A DNA stretch of 64,000 nucleotides from Serinus canaria (lineage: Eukaryota > Chordata > Aves > Passeriformes > Fringillidae), in NCBI RefSeq assembly GCF_022539315.1, contig NC_066316.1, positions 99,442,179-99,506,178 of the forward strand. Reading direction: 5' to 3'. Shown one piece after another: positions 1-12,571 of the stretch. The position numbers were made by a program, and so were the translations under genes. Position 1 is the stretch's first letter, and each line of letters begins with the position of its first letter. Under the pieces are notes generated by a model. The model did no database searches, was not told the origin of the DNA, and worked only from the letters and a program-made list of their open reading frames with translations.

Positions 1-832
1 AGGTTCGTTACTCGTGCATCAGGCATCACTGACATGCACTCCGGCTTTTTGGTCAAATACTGCAGGATCAGAAAATGGCTCTGTATTTCTAATGGATAAT
101 TGTTCATTTCTATGCTGAAGGTAGGACAACCACACACAACACGAAGTCGTCTAGCTCTGACAAAGTATTAATTAACCTTCCCTGGTTTTGCAATATTGCA
201 CAGGATATGATTTGTCATATTAAATCATTCTGTGAATCTGTCACGTTCTGTACTCTGAATTTTTCAGTAGTCAGATGATTAAAAAAAATCTTCAAGATAA
301 AGGCAAACCCTTCCAGGCAATATGAGTGTTGGAGGGAAGAGCTCAGGCTGCAGGAAGAGAGACAAGGAGGCATCAGGAAGTCTGTCATGCATGGCTGGGT
401 GCTTCAAAGCTTGTTCATAATTAAGAACTACTGAACTTCCGAAACACAGAGTTCTTTCATATTACTGATCAGCACGTAATAAATTAACAGCCTGAGTTTG
501 AAAGAATCCTTCATAAAAATTGGTCTTCAAAGTCACTCAACCGAAAAAATTGACTGCAGCTTTTAAAAGTGAGCTTTAGAGCCAGCACATAGAGCTTGCT
601 TTAGAAAACATGTCTTCAAAAGTCTGCATGGTTATCTCAAAGCAAAATAGCTCCAAAGTAGAATGTGCAGCTAGGGAAATAGTGGGTTTAGGAACAATTT
701 CTGCAGGCAGTTGATGATTAGTAGAGAAATCACAGCATCTGACTTGTGCAAAGTAATTAAACTGGGTATTTCAGCCGCCTAATAATCTCCACAGACCTTC
801 TGGGCAGTCAACAGAAGGAGAGATGTTCTCCC
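1..832. other. Unique AT-rich noncoding DNA
   Basis: I see no gene, RNA gene or recognisable repeat here. Stop codons are frequent in all frames. The stretch ends at the perfect palindrome at 833-866. Confidence 0.5.
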
Positions 833-866
833 AAGTGGCATCTTGGAGATCTCCAAGATGCCACTT
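833..866. repeat. Perfect 34-bp palindrome without spacer
   Basis: The left arm AAGTGGCATCTTGGAGA (833-849) is followed directly by its exact reverse complement (850-866). The arms are 17 bp, there is no spacer, and the centre is GAGATCTC. The match stops abruptly on both sides (C at 832, T at 867). It lies inside a chance open frame (823-1185) that shows no protein family. Perfect spacerless palindromes of this length are rare and usually unstable, so it may be a recent template-switch event, a hairpin-forming site or an assembly error. Confidence 0.9.
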
Positions 867-1463
867 TGGAGCAGACAGAGCTCCTACCCTGTCTGCTGTC
901 TTCAGTCACCTCCTGAAGAATCTCTTCCTCTGTGGCCTAGAAAAAGATGAAGAAACAAGCCATCACAAAACTTACTTAATTCAGCCCCTAACAATGACAT
1001 CTATGCATGAACTTTTAGTACTTATGTTAGACAAAGTGTTCATGTTGTGCTCTCTAATTTTCTGCTGTTCTTTGTTTCCTAAACTACTTAGCCCAAGACT
1101 GTTTGATTACTCCATTACAGATGGCATTATATTCCAGTTTCACACTGTCTTTCTATATCAGTTTGTACAACTGATTATTATTTAATGAGTTTATTGTACT
1201 TTAAAGGATGCTATATTACCATGTAAATTCATATATTAATCAGGCATGTGCGTGCTTTTAATGAAATCTACATTACAAAATTTGTTATAACAGCTAGCTT
1301 GTGACATTGCTTGTTAATGATTCATTCTTAATGTTTTTTGTAAAATATGTTCTATAATAAGTTATTAATTGATTTAGCTGCAACTAGTAATTACTTCATA
1401 AGTATTAATAAAGATCCTGCACACATAAATGCACACACACTTTTTATATAAAATTATATTTTT
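867..1463. other. Unique AT-rich noncoding DNA
   Basis: No gene or known repeat was recognised. The sequence is very AT-rich, with a short (CA)n run near 1429-1440. The frame from 823 to 1185 crosses the palindrome and is judged fortuitous. Confidence 0.45.
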
Positions 1464-1535
1464 TAGAATAAGGCACTATTTTGTAGAATAAGGCACTATT
1501 TCTTAATAGTGCCTTATCATCAGTCTATCATCAGT
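1464..1535. repeat. Nested direct and inverted repeat cluster
   Basis: TAGAATAAGGCACTATTT occurs at 1464-1481 and again, identically, at 1484-1501. The core ATAAGGCACTATT of the second copy (1488-1500) is followed after a 4-base spacer (TCTT) by its exact reverse complement at 1505-1517, giving a 13-bp hairpin. TATCATCAGT then occurs twice, at 1515-1524 and 1526-1535. Three small rearrangements stacked within 72 bp suggest a local replication-slippage or template-switching site. Confidence 0.85.
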
Positions 1536-2027
1536 TAAATTTATGGTCATTATGCTTTCTTGTTTGGTGAGAATATAAACCAAAAAACTGTCTTAGAAAA
1601 TTTTTGTTCACTGAAATTGGCATAGAAATCCATCAAATTTTTCACATAAAATGCATAAATCTCTCTAATTTACATCAGGGGGTGAAAAAAAATCAAATAA
1701 CAAATAACTACAAACTACAAAGAAAAATGGCAGCACTGATCTTGTTCAGCTTGTTTGGAGACCTCCTAGTAATCCAGTTTGTACTGTACCTCCTACTGAT
1801 GTGTTGAAGAACTTGTGACTGAAATGCATCAGTTTATGAAGGTCCTGTTAGTTATCTGCAGTGCAGTACAGTACCAGACTCCAGGGGCTATCATCTTGAC
1901 AGGCTGCACTGCAGCCAGATGTCATCTATGTCATCTACAAGTTCCATCACACCAGATGTACATGTGGCACTACAAGGATATCAGCTGGAACATGCAATGG
2001 ACTCACCCCTGCCTGGGAGGCTCTATT
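1536..2027. other. Unannotated noncoding DNA
   Basis: No gene was recognised. The frame at 1604-1807 and the 148-codon frame starting at 1815 have no recognisable domain, and the latter runs straight into a CR1 tail, so both are judged fortuitous. Sequence from about 1850 is somewhat less AT-rich and could be a diverged upstream part of that CR1 copy. Confidence 0.35.
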
Positions 2028-2130
2028 TCTACCACCTGCTCTAGTGGAAGGTGTCCCTGCCCATGGAGGAAGTGTTGCACCTGGGTGATTTTGAGGTCCC
2101 ATCCAACCCTAACCATTCCATGGTTCTATT
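2028..2130 (+). mobile_element. CR1 LINE, 3'-end fragment
   Basis: This matches the 3' untranslated end of avian CR1 retrotransposons. It has the hallmark CTAGTGGAAGGTGTCCCTGC followed by CCATGG, then a GAGGTCCCATCCAACCC-type stretch (2093-2109) and a degenerate CATTCTATGATTCTATG-like tail (2113-2129). Only about 100 bp remains, as expected for strongly 5'-truncated CR1 insertions. Several substitutions and a small deletion after the CCATGG indicate an old copy. The left edge is approximate. It is not coding. Confidence 0.85.
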
Positions 2131-4245
2131 TCTCCCTAAGAACAACAGCAAGCAGTGGTTGGGGCAAGAGAGGAGAAAGTGCCAGTCCACACCTTACCCA
2201 CCCAGGGACTGGCTGTGGTTTAAACTTTGCAAGGCAAATAGAAGGAATATACAAATTATGAGATGAAACAGCTGAGTGAAGGACCTAGGAGACTTGTCTG
2301 ATGGCAGGTAGGATATTAACAGAGATGTGAATCCTGAACTGAAGACACAGACCTGTGTTTCATCTCCTGAGCCATGTGGAATTGCTGGCATTACATGTCT
2401 GTGCCCAGTAAAACAAGTCTTAATCCCACAAGGATGTAGGGCCAAAGGTTGAATGCTGAGTGATTCACAGGTAAAAATCTTTTCTGTCAAACTCAACATC
2501 AGGTTGACCAATATTTTCTAGGGTGATTTTTGTAGCATTTTCTGGATTTGCAACCACCAAAAGAGGCAGAGAAGACAACACTAGAAGAAAAAAAAAATTA
2601 GACTATTTTTAAATTTTATGTTGAAAATATAGAATAATAGTTAAACTTTTTGTTCTGCATGCAGGGTGCAGATCCCCAAATCCTTCTCAGTCCTAAAGCC
2701 CTGAAAAATTTTATTCCCTAAAATAGGAAATGGACAACATGAAGGATTAGAAGTTCCTTTCTATGTTGTATGAAAGGTGAGATCAGACCCAAGTACATAA
2801 ATTTTGAACAATTTTGCTGTTTCTGTTTTTCATACAGTAACATTTTAACACTCTGGTCGCACAAAAATAGTTTATAGCTTGACACATTATAATTTAGTTT
2901 GACAATTAGACATTCTATTACATTTTATATAATCATATTGCATGTATTGGTATCATTCTAAAAGAGCAAGGCATCTATTATCAGATTACAGAAAAAATAC
3001 CCAAGCAAGAGAATTAAAAAGGCCACAGCAATTATAATAGCATTAGTAATAGCCAGGTCCTTGTCACAACACATAAGGACATTTTCTTTGGAGACATTAC
3101 AATGTATCATGGGGAATGGACAAGATGACCTAATAGATCTTTTCTATCTTTTCTCTCACATAATTATGTCAATCAGCAGTATAGAGTCAAAGTAATTTAT
3201 GCCTCCTATTTCTTCCAGATTGCATTATTGTAACCCAGTTCTGCTCCACAGAGCTAAAAACTGGAACTGCAACATCACAGGGTTTGTTTGATCAGGATGC
3301 AATTTCAGCAGAGCTGTAATAAAGGTGGGACCTGTTAGATCAAATAATAATGGCAGAAATTGTTGGATTAACCTTGCCTTAAGTGTTCAGGTGACATAAA
3401 CTTCTATCTTCAGTGGAGTTTTCAAATCTCTTCTCTAAGTGTGGGACAGAAGATCCCAGGTTGTGGATACTTCTCATGTTTTACTATTCTGATTTCATAG
3501 GTTTGTCATCTTTCCTGGGTGGAAAACATGAGCACAAACACACATGAGAAGACACAGTCAACATTTTATCTTAATAGTAATAATTTGGAAATGCAGCTAT
3601 TGGACTTTTTTTCTTTGTATATATGGTGATTCCATGCATAATTTGTTATTGTAAGTTTCACTATTGTTTAAATATTTCCTATCAATCATAATTTTTATTG
3701 CATTTCAGTTAGAGCCTGTAAAAAAAACCCCAGCCATAAAGTTCTTTACTCATTCCATTACAATAAATTTGAAAGGAATTTTTATCAGGATCTATATTAG
3801 TTAATTCTTGCAGTCTTTCCAAAGTTTTTTTTAAATTATGGAATTTGTTCTTCTATCTTCAGTGTTTCAATTAGGAATGGATATAAACTTTTTTAGACTT
3901 TTAAGGGCTGGAGAAAATTATGGCATGGAGAGTCCTTAATGCCTTTTACTGCACCCATTGCAGTTTTTGGTACACTATATTTTTATGCAGATAAATTATA
4001 TCAAGTCTCTTGCAAAGTTTCACCATTTTAGTGATGTTTAAAATTCAGAAATGTCAACATTTGGCAGAGAAAGTAGCTGAATCAGGCCAGAGTAATTGTG
4101 TTAGCTAAAATACACAGCAAGCAAAATAGGAAGTGAGATATCTAAAGGCAAACTATTTCTATGTAGAGACACTTCAATTCCTGTGAATGTAACAATGACA
4201 AAACAAATCCCTCATAATTCCAAGATTTTCTTAAAAGTGAAAAGT
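2131..4245. other. Unique AT-rich noncoding DNA
   Basis: No gene, RNA gene or recognisable mobile element was seen. The minus-strand frame at 2194-2511 has no domain signature. Confidence 0.4.
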
Positions 4246-4279
4246 ATTTTCAGATACTTTTCTCAAAGTATCTGAAAAT
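4246..4279. repeat. 15-bp perfect hairpin, 4-base loop
   Basis: ATTTTCAGATACTTT (4246-4260) and its exact reverse complement (4265-4279) flank the loop TCTC. The structure resembles the hairpin at 1488-1517, which has the similar loop TCTT. No pre-miRNA-length stem extends beyond it. Confidence 0.85.
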
Positions 4280-4340
4280 CTATTATGCAAAGTGAGAGAG
4301 TTAATGACAATGCAAATATAAATACTTTCCCCCAGTAAGC

Positions 4341-4391
4341 AATATTTGACACAATAGAGAAAATAGGGAATATTTGACCCAATAGAGAAAA
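4341..4391. repeat. Tandem duplication, 28-bp period
   Basis: The 23-bp copies at 4341-4363 and 4369-4391 (AATATTTGACNCAATAGAGA core) differ at one base. They are separated by five bases. This is a small local duplication. Confidence 0.8.
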
Positions 4392-7300
4392 AATATTCCA
4401 ATTTTCAATTAGTTTGTGGACCGAATTGTGTCTTCCAATGTTACCATTAGCAGCTGTAAATTATGATATACTGCTAAAATTCTAACTATTTAATTACATC
4501 AGATATTGTAACATTTCTAATATATTTTACTATGCAGGAAATGGCTTTGTCATCACTGCTGACTTTGTAGTACAAAAGAAAAAACAGTCAGAAAAATCTT
4601 CATTCCATGGTTTAAGGCATGTGTAATGACAGAGAAAACTCTGTCCTTTTAAAAACAAACACATTTTCTCAGTTAAAAAAGAGGAAATATCTTGTTTGCA
4701 ATAAACAGGGGTTTTCTTCTACAAAACTGAATAATTTCAAGCATGAATGAGTCCTGAAAAGCATTTCCTGCCAGAATTAAATGATGAATATATCTGACTG
4801 GGTGGTTTTTTGGCGTAAAGTTTTGCTCGAACATCACAATCACCTTGTCATTTTCTGTATTTTCACATTTTTAGTAAACAGGAGAATTAAAGAGTTTTAT
4901 TTTTCAGAGCCATGCTAAAGTAATTTTTATGTTTTGTTCTGTTTGCATGCAGCCTTACCTATGACAATCCACTAAGAAACACTACAAAATTCAAGTGGCC
5001 ATTAAGACAGTGGCTTTCTTAGTCTGTGTTGGAGTGCGAGCTTTCAATAATTGAAAGTACAGAAATCCTTCTCACCCCAAGCCTTAGAGCAAGGTCACTA
5101 TGTCCCTTCTAAAATACTTGGTCCTGACGTGGTAGAACTAGGGAAGCCAAAGAATAATGCTGGAGGACAACCAAATTTAGGAGTATAAGCCAGGAATTCA
5201 AAATTCTGACTGTCACAGCAAAGATAAGAGGTACATGACAAATGGCTGCATTACAGCCAGACCTAAACTCCAGTGCTGAAAATGGAGTTCCCTGAAAATG
5301 ACAGGTCTGAGCAAAAAGAGGGGTTGCAGCTGTTCATATTCCAGCAAGTGTCCTGCTCAGAGATGAGTAAATTCCTTCAGCACCACAAAGGCTTGTCCAT
5401 GCCTAAACTGAAGTACATAGTAGTATGTATGGGGAAGTTCCAGTTTAAGGAACAAAGCACCAAAATGCTGCTTTTGCTCTGCTCTCAGTAGGATATCTAA
5501 ACCCTTGGTTGTGGGAAACTCTCCTGCAGCCAGCAATGCTCTGAGCAGACACAGGACAGTGATGAGTACATCACTGCAAAGAGCAGACGAGTGTCAGGCA
5601 GTGGTCACAGGAAGAAGTGAGAGGTGAGAAATTTGAGCCTAGAAGATTTTTGCTGTTGGGGGTGATTGAAATATAAATCAGCTTCCCTCCTCTATCCAGT
5701 GATCTCATACCTAGCTTGATGAGTCAGGGCTTGATCATGTTTGCAGTGATGATGGGGACAACAGGTAGCAAAAGGGACAGTGCAGAGAGCACATGATTCT
5801 CTACTGGTTATAGCACATTTCTGAAAGCAGAGAGAACTGGATGCCAGTCTGTTTTTCCTAGACTACTGGTAGGGTTTGCACTGGTTATAAATAAATTTCA
5901 GGTAGGAGGAGTAGAAAAAAACCAGCAAACCACTGGTTTCTAATCTCACTGTGACAATCCTGTAATTCATGAGCTGTGCCCAGCACCTTGCAGTGCCCAG
6001 GACATTTCTGTGGCACCCTGTACATAAAGTTCATGTCCAGGGTACTCACCTCATGCAGTGGTGTGACTGTGTCCAAAATACCTAAGGAAACACTCTGTGG
6101 TCTGAACTCAGGCTTAGTCTCTGTGGAAAGCAAAGCCATAGCATGTCTGAAATGGTCTAACATCTGAGAATGGCAGGTGACTGAATTCCAGCATGCAGAG
6201 TGCTCCCTTCCAAACTTCCTTGCATGCAGATAGCCAGGAATGAAGCTTTGCTGGTTGCAAGAACATATGCCTCATCCATGGATGAACCAAAAGCCAAGGT
6301 CAAAACTGTGAGTGCATATACAATGAACTGTATGAATAAAGTAGTTTAGGAGCTCCACTTTATGAAAAAAGAAAAGTTTATACGCTGAAGACCAGTGTGG
6401 CTCTGTTTCTAACAGACAAGATATTAAAGGTCTTCAGGTTACGAACAAACAAACAAACAAACACCCTAGCCAAAACCATGAGATTTTCAGAGGGATTCTT
6501 GGTACTTTACTTTCTTTTGAGAAAGGTATCCTGAATCATCATTTTGATGTTTAGATCTAAATACTTTTACAAATCGGATCCTTAAACATTTACAAATGTT
6601 TTTATTATTGCACATAACACTCAAAACTACAAATATCTATTACATTTAGGTCTTACTTGACATAATTTTTTCATCAATAAATCAACCTTGAAATGTGATG
6701 AGTGTTAAAGTGAAACCTCTGGTTCATTTAATGTCATGGACTCTGTTGAAAATATTGGTCATCTTCAATAGTACTAAATTTTTCTTTAGATCTTTTTCTT
6801 CTGTATATTTCTGTTTAACATTTTGTATGTTGTCTATTTGCTTGTATCTTTGAGAAAACAAAAAGTTTAATCTTCTCTGTACAAAATTTATTATACTAGT
6901 ATTTTGGTAATTGCAATATTTGAAATATATTTAAAGCTGTATTTTATTAATCTATGGAAAATAAATTTGTAAACTTGTCATATACTGAGTCTGACATTTC
7001 TAAGGAAAATTTCTGTACTGCTTTGTTGCTTTCAGGCAATTCTTCACTTGCCAGGTTTGGTATCAGGCGGTGAAGGCTGTATTGAGTCACTGCTCATTTG
7101 AGTGTTAAAATTCAATTTACAGTTACACAGATGTTCTGAGATCCTTTGAATTTAATGAGGATGACTCATACAGATGAGTAAAGAAGATGGACTTTGAGTT
7201 CTCTAATGCTTTCTGAGATCAATGCATTCCAGCTGAAAATCATTCAGCTCAATCCATGCTATCATACTGAACTGCCCATTATCTTTGTCCTCTTGCCTTG

Positions 7301-9125
7301 TCTTGCTGCTTAAAATAGGTGTATTTGAGAATGGACTGGTTTTAGTGACCATTACCTGACTTGCAATAATGACATGATATTTCCAGCCTTATTTTTACAT
7401 TCCATTGCTAATGGCCTGTATCAGTCCTTGAAAAGTTTTGTTTTATGAAGTTATTCTCTATGTAGAGAGAGCAGTATATTCTGCCTGTAATGTTACTTTG
7501 TTAGTAAAATCAGATTTTTTTCAAATGAATTTATTATTTAGAAAAGAAAAATTAAACGTAGCTTTAGGTAAATCCTATTTTTCCATATGAATTTGAAACA
7601 CTGTAAAATATAAGGGCAAAAATAGACCATTCACATCAGTGGTGTGGTCTGATATGGGTCTGTGATTATCTGTGAAGTATCACCAGGCAATCAGGAATGC
7701 TACTGCTGAATATGAATTGTGAGAAGGAGTTGAGAAATTGCATGACAATGATTTACATGAACAGAGATTAAAAATACTGTAATTATTTGGAAAGCAGAAC
7801 AATAAACTGAAAAAACTGAAAGTATATCAAATTAAATGAAATAATCAATCTTGAAAGAATTCAGATCAGGACTTTCTGTCTCCCATCAAATTATGAAGAG
7901 ACAAAACATGGATTTAATGAAAACTGAAGAGAAATTAGAATTAGAAAGGATGCAATTAGGACATAAAATTACCATGCTCCTGGAACTCATTGTCTCAGGA
8001 TGTTTTTAAGACCAAGAATTTCACAAGCAGTGAAGAAGAATCACACATCACAAGAATTTTTAGAGCTGTGAAAATTAGTACTACAAAGTTTTGGAAGAGA
8101 AATTTATGCTTCAGGGTTTAATCCAAATTTTAACTATCACAAAGAAGTGAAGAAGTGCAAGCATTAGTGCATACTTAAATTACTCTTGTTCCTCTGGACG
8201 TCTGGTACTGGTTATTGCCAGAGAGAGGATTTTGGACAAGCTGGACCTTCATGTTTGAAAAAAAATAGTAAATCAAATGCCCAGTTTCGTAGCAGCAGTT
8301 TCTGGATGCTGTAAGCTGCCTCAGAGCACCTCCCTCTTTCATGATAAATCCCTCTGCCTTGTCCCTCCCCAGGAGGGGACCACTCTGGAGCTGCAAAGGT
8401 GCCTTGATAGCAAAGCTGTGTAGTCCTGCTGCCAGGGAAGGCAAATAAAACCAAGGAAATGTATAGAAACACCAAGCTGGACCATACAAGTGGGAAAAGG
8501 GAAAGCAGGGCCAGTGAATCTCTTTTCCTTTCTTTTCTAAGGAACCTTTTTATTTCAAACACATTGGTGTGTGTGTCTGTATCCCCTGGTGTGGGATCAG
8601 GGGCTCTGGCTTTGGAACTGGACACAGCCTTGAGAAAAGTTTTATTATAATCAGGTTCTCAAAAAGCAGTTTATATTCCACTGTCATTTTGGCAGGGGGT
8701 GTCCTTGACTCCATAAAAGTATCTGCTGCCTAGCATTTTCCAAGCAATATAAGGTGGGCTGAAAACCATCAACCAAGGCTAAGTTCAAACAAGGCAATAC
8801 CAATGACAAGAATGAGGATGACACCATTACTAAAATCTTCTCAGAATGGATTCACTAAGGGGCACCTTCATATCATATGAATTAAGGTCCTCTTTCCCTA
8901 CCTACAGCATCTTTCCTATTTACATTACTAGCCTTTATTGCAGTCTTATTCTTCCTGGTTTCATTCTGGCTGGTGTCCAAGGCAAGCTAAAAATGGGTTT
9001 TATTTGGGTGTATTTCAGCATCAGGTTGATGAAGGATATATTGATATTCCAGTTTGTGCCGCAACTTATTGTTCCTGTGATGTGTGCAAGAGGGAGGGAG
9101 GTGGGGAAAAGTGAGAGATTTTTTT
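4392..9125. other. Unannotated noncoding DNA
   Basis: No gene was recognised. Minor items are a 17-bp quasi-palindrome CTTTCAATAATTGAAAG at 5041-5057 and an (AAAC)n run at 6444-6462. Between about 5500-6190 and 8180-8650 the sequence is less AT-rich than its surroundings and holds overlapping frames of 60-140 codons on both strands with no domain signature. These may be old, unrecognisable repeats. Confidence 0.4.
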
Positions 9126-9155
9126 CACCATCTTACACCATCTTACACCATCTTA
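9126..9155. repeat. Three perfect 10-bp tandem repeats
   Basis: CACCATCTTA is repeated exactly three times (9126-9135, 9136-9145, 9146-9155). It lies inside a 144-codon open frame (8846-9280, plus strand) whose product shows no known domain, so that frame is not called a gene. Confidence 0.9.
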
Positions 9156-11040
9156 CTCTGAGAAAACCTTGCTGCTTTTTGTTCTGCCTTGGAGTCCCTC
9201 ATAGCCTGGCTTCCTCATTATGGTTTCACTGCAAGTGGGTAGAGAGTCAGTTCTGCCATCCATTGTGCTCAGATTTTTAGAAATCTTTGTTAAAAAAGTA
9301 TATAAAACAAGTTCAAAGAATGCAGAAGAAAGCACAGAATATGCCCATCAAGGATTTCATGAGTTTAGATCATTTTACATCATCTTATCGTTGTACCTCA
9401 GAGTCTGAACTGAGGGAGAACCAAAATTGGCTCCAGTGCGATCATAGCTCTTGTGAAGGACATTTGCATTGATGAGAAACAATTTGTTGTCCAGAAGCCC
9501 AGAATCCTTTTGCTCTTTGAGGCATGGGAGCATGGATTTCCCAGCAGTGTTCCTCCTCTTTTCCCTATGGCAAGCGAGTACAGCAATGCCACATCAGTAT
9601 TCCTGTCCTGCTCCTGTGAGATTCCTCTGGTCTTTTTGCTGCTCTCATGCAATACAGAACACACATGGCTGCTCAAAAAAGTCTTTATTAATCAGGTGCA
9701 CTGGAATACTCATATTGAGTCTCCTTAAAATACTGATATTATGCCTATGCTTTAAAGGTCATGGCACACTAGATCATGGAGTGAAATAGAAGCCTGAGTT
9801 ACGGTAATGTTTAAGTAAGGATTTCTTAGGCTACTGGAGAGAAAAAGAATACAAAAAAGATATCTGCTATACTAAGTAGGTTGGTAGAGAATTTAAGTCT
9901 AAGTCATAATCCTGTTTATGAATTTCGTATAGAATCTGAAGAAAAATGAATTGCTGGTCTATTAGTGGTTGTGTTTATATTTGCTGTAAAGAAAAATGCT
10001 GTATTGAACAAGAGAAAAAAAATCACTTGGGAGGCAAAGTAAATTTTGTGTTGGATTTTTTTTTTTTTTGGTGCTACAGAATTTTTATGGTGTAAGCAAC
10101 TTCTTTTTTTTCCCCTTGGGACCAAAAGTGATAGTGTTCCAAATTCAATTTGTTGTTATATTCTCATGTGTTCTCCTTTCTCCTAGGTCCTTGATAGTGT
10201 GAATAATTCTTGGCTCATGTATTCTCAATATTTCAAGCCTGAAAAGTACTGTCTCCTGAATTCAAAAGAACATCAGATGCACTCAGCACGTTTCAGAAAG
10301 CATTGAGTCTAGCTCAGGGTAGGAACTCATGGTGTTATATTTGCTGTTTTGTGTCTGGATTTCACTGGGTTTTGTGGCAAATAGTGTGAACACATTGGTC
10401 TTGGTGCTTACCATGCAGAAGCTGGACAGTCACTCTTCAAACACGTTGGGTATTTTCAATAATTTTTCAGTGCAGCACCTATGCTAGCAACTCCACCAGT
10501 TCCAGGGCTCAGACACCATCTGTATACCCATATCATATTTCCCAGCATGACTTTGACCTCAGTCAACAAGTGTCCTCTGAGCAATTCTCTGGAGTAAGCA
10601 CAGACTGGCGTCTATTTCCAGTAGGCTGCCTGAAGGCAGCTACACTTTGGAAGCATAGCATGGACACATCTGGGCCAAGCTGCTGATCTCAGAGCCAGAG
10701 AAAGGGTCCTGACACTGTTAAATTTAGCCACATAGATGTAGTGGGTATGACCAAGAGCATAAAAAGCACTTGGCACACAAATCCTAAGCTAGTAGCTTGG
10801 ATAACCTTTTGGGAAGGTTCCAGGAAAAGTACACGCAGTTTCCTTCAGATTAAAAAAATAAGAATTGCATAATATTTGATAAATTTCCCCCTTCCCCTTT
10901 ATGTGCTTGACCCACTGGCCTATAAGGTCTGGTTATCTCTTGCTGCTCTCTGTCTGTCCCCATGACTACAGTATTTGAATTTCAGCAGCATGTGCTTTGT
11001 GCCTTGCAGAGATGTTAGCTGGGGTCCTGGAGACAGGAGA
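9156..11040. other. Unannotated noncoding DNA
   Basis: No gene was recognised. A small hairpin at 10621-10643 (GTAGGCTGCC, loop TGAA, GGCAGCTAC, with one bulged G) is the only structure noted. Poly(T) runs occur near 10058-10070 and 10104-10111. Confidence 0.35.
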
Positions 11041-11220
11041 GCTGCGTCAGCAGGGCACGGTGCCCAGACTGATTAGTTCTGCCATGTTGATGCAGCTATG
11101 CTGCTTCCTGTTCCACAGCGAGGACATTTGGAGACATCTGAGATATCGTTGCCTTGCATAGACATAAGGACAAACAGGCTGCTACTAAAAAATGCAAATG
11201 TGCACAGCGCGGAAAATAAA
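11041..11220. promoter_or_regulatory. Candidate regulatory cluster
   Basis: Several transcription-factor-like words occur close together: GCTGCGTCAGCA (11041-11052, similar to a MAF/AP-1 element), the octamer ATGCAAAT (11192-11199, POU factor site) and GCGCGGAAA (11207-11215, E2F-like on the minus strand). The segment has more CpG than its surroundings. These are word matches only. Conservation or chromatin data would be needed to call an enhancer. Confidence 0.2.
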
Positions 11221-12550
11221 GTTACACATGTCCCGGCTTTACATTTGCACGCACGCTGCTTCTGTTTCAGAGGAGAAAGGGAGAGTCAGAAATGGATGTT
11301 GCACACAGTTCAGCTTGCCTACATCACTGAAACTATTATCAAAAAATATGGTTTTTATATACTGTAATGTGGCCATTTGCTTTATCTGACAGTTTCTCAC
11401 ATTGATGATTCTCAATGCTCATCTTCCTACCTAGATTTTAAACCACAAGGAAATGGAAGCTCGTGTCTGAACAAGCCAGCTCATTTTCCATTCTGCAGAG
11501 CCTTAAGCTACCCTTAAGTACAGATACTATAATTCAGGTTGAAGATACTGAGAACTCTGGCTGAAATTTGACCCCCTGTCAACACTGGCCCATCAAGCCA
11601 GGAGATAAGAGCCAGCCTATCTGACCCAGATGAAGCCAATGTGCCAGTAGATTTAAATGCTTAGTGTGCAGGTTTGCTACAGCTGTGCTCTGCTGCAGTC
11701 CTGGCTGGACTGCAGGACACTTCTTTGTAGTTCTAAACCCCTTAGCTTTCAGTGTGTGCCCTGGACCTTTTCAGTGGCTGTCATTTGACAGAGATGTAAA
11801 CAATCAGCAGATGTAATCTGAAGGAAGGGAAAAATGTTTAAACTTCTCCTGTCTCTGGCGTCAAACCTTTAGTTCATTACTTCAAATCCATTGTGGCTTC
11901 TACAAAATACTTAATTTGTACCTAATCTGGTTTTTATGATTTACGATGGTGACTGGGTAATTTATTATGGTCATTTCACTGCAGGTTAAAAGGTTTCTGT
12001 AGAAATTGAGAGTATTTTTCTGCTCTATTTTATCTAGAATTCAGACACAATTCTTGGGCATTTGTCACAAGTAAGGGAACTGAAACTATCTGCATTGGGA
12101 TGTGGAGGAAGGAGGGGTAGAGGAAGGAGGACATCAGATACTAATAATGTGGAAACTACCTTTGTTGGAAGTTAATCCATGTTAGAAGATTTTCTTCTTC
12201 AGACACTTATTCTCACCTTTACAGGATATTTCTTGCCAAACCAGATGCTATTCTAATTATAGCAAATTTACTGTTTTTTCTTTGCTCTAAAAACTATTAC
12301 TAGATGTCTTTACTAGGAAAAACTGGTAACCTTGCCTCAAATTTTGTGTTTTTAAATTAAGATAATTGATTTTTTTTCCAGCCCATTTCTAGGCACAGGT
12401 TTCAGTCTACTTGTTTACTCCTAAACTGTGTCCAACTTCATTGATCCTTCAAGTTATAATGGGCTCAGATACCCCAAGCTGGACACTCTACTGCCAAGAA
12501 AATTTTTAATTGACTCTTTTTCCCAAAGCCATGAGGTTTTTCAGAATGTG
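11221..12550. other. Unannotated noncoding DNA
   Basis: No gene or repeat family was recognised. A short purine-rich stretch lies at about 12103-12132. Confidence 0.4.
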
Positions 12551-12571
12551 ACCTGGGACCAGGTCCCAGGT
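12551..12571. repeat. 10-bp inverted repeat, 1-base centre
   Basis: ACCTGGGACC (12551-12560) and GGTCCCAGGT (12562-12571) are exact reverse complements around a single A. The arms are relatively GC-rich for this window. It could form a tight cruciform. No function is assigned. Confidence 0.8.

Noticed and set aside
8846..9280. 144-codon hydrophobic plus-strand open frame
   Set aside because: It contains a 10-bp triple repeat, has no domain signature and overlaps other frames. It is likely chance.
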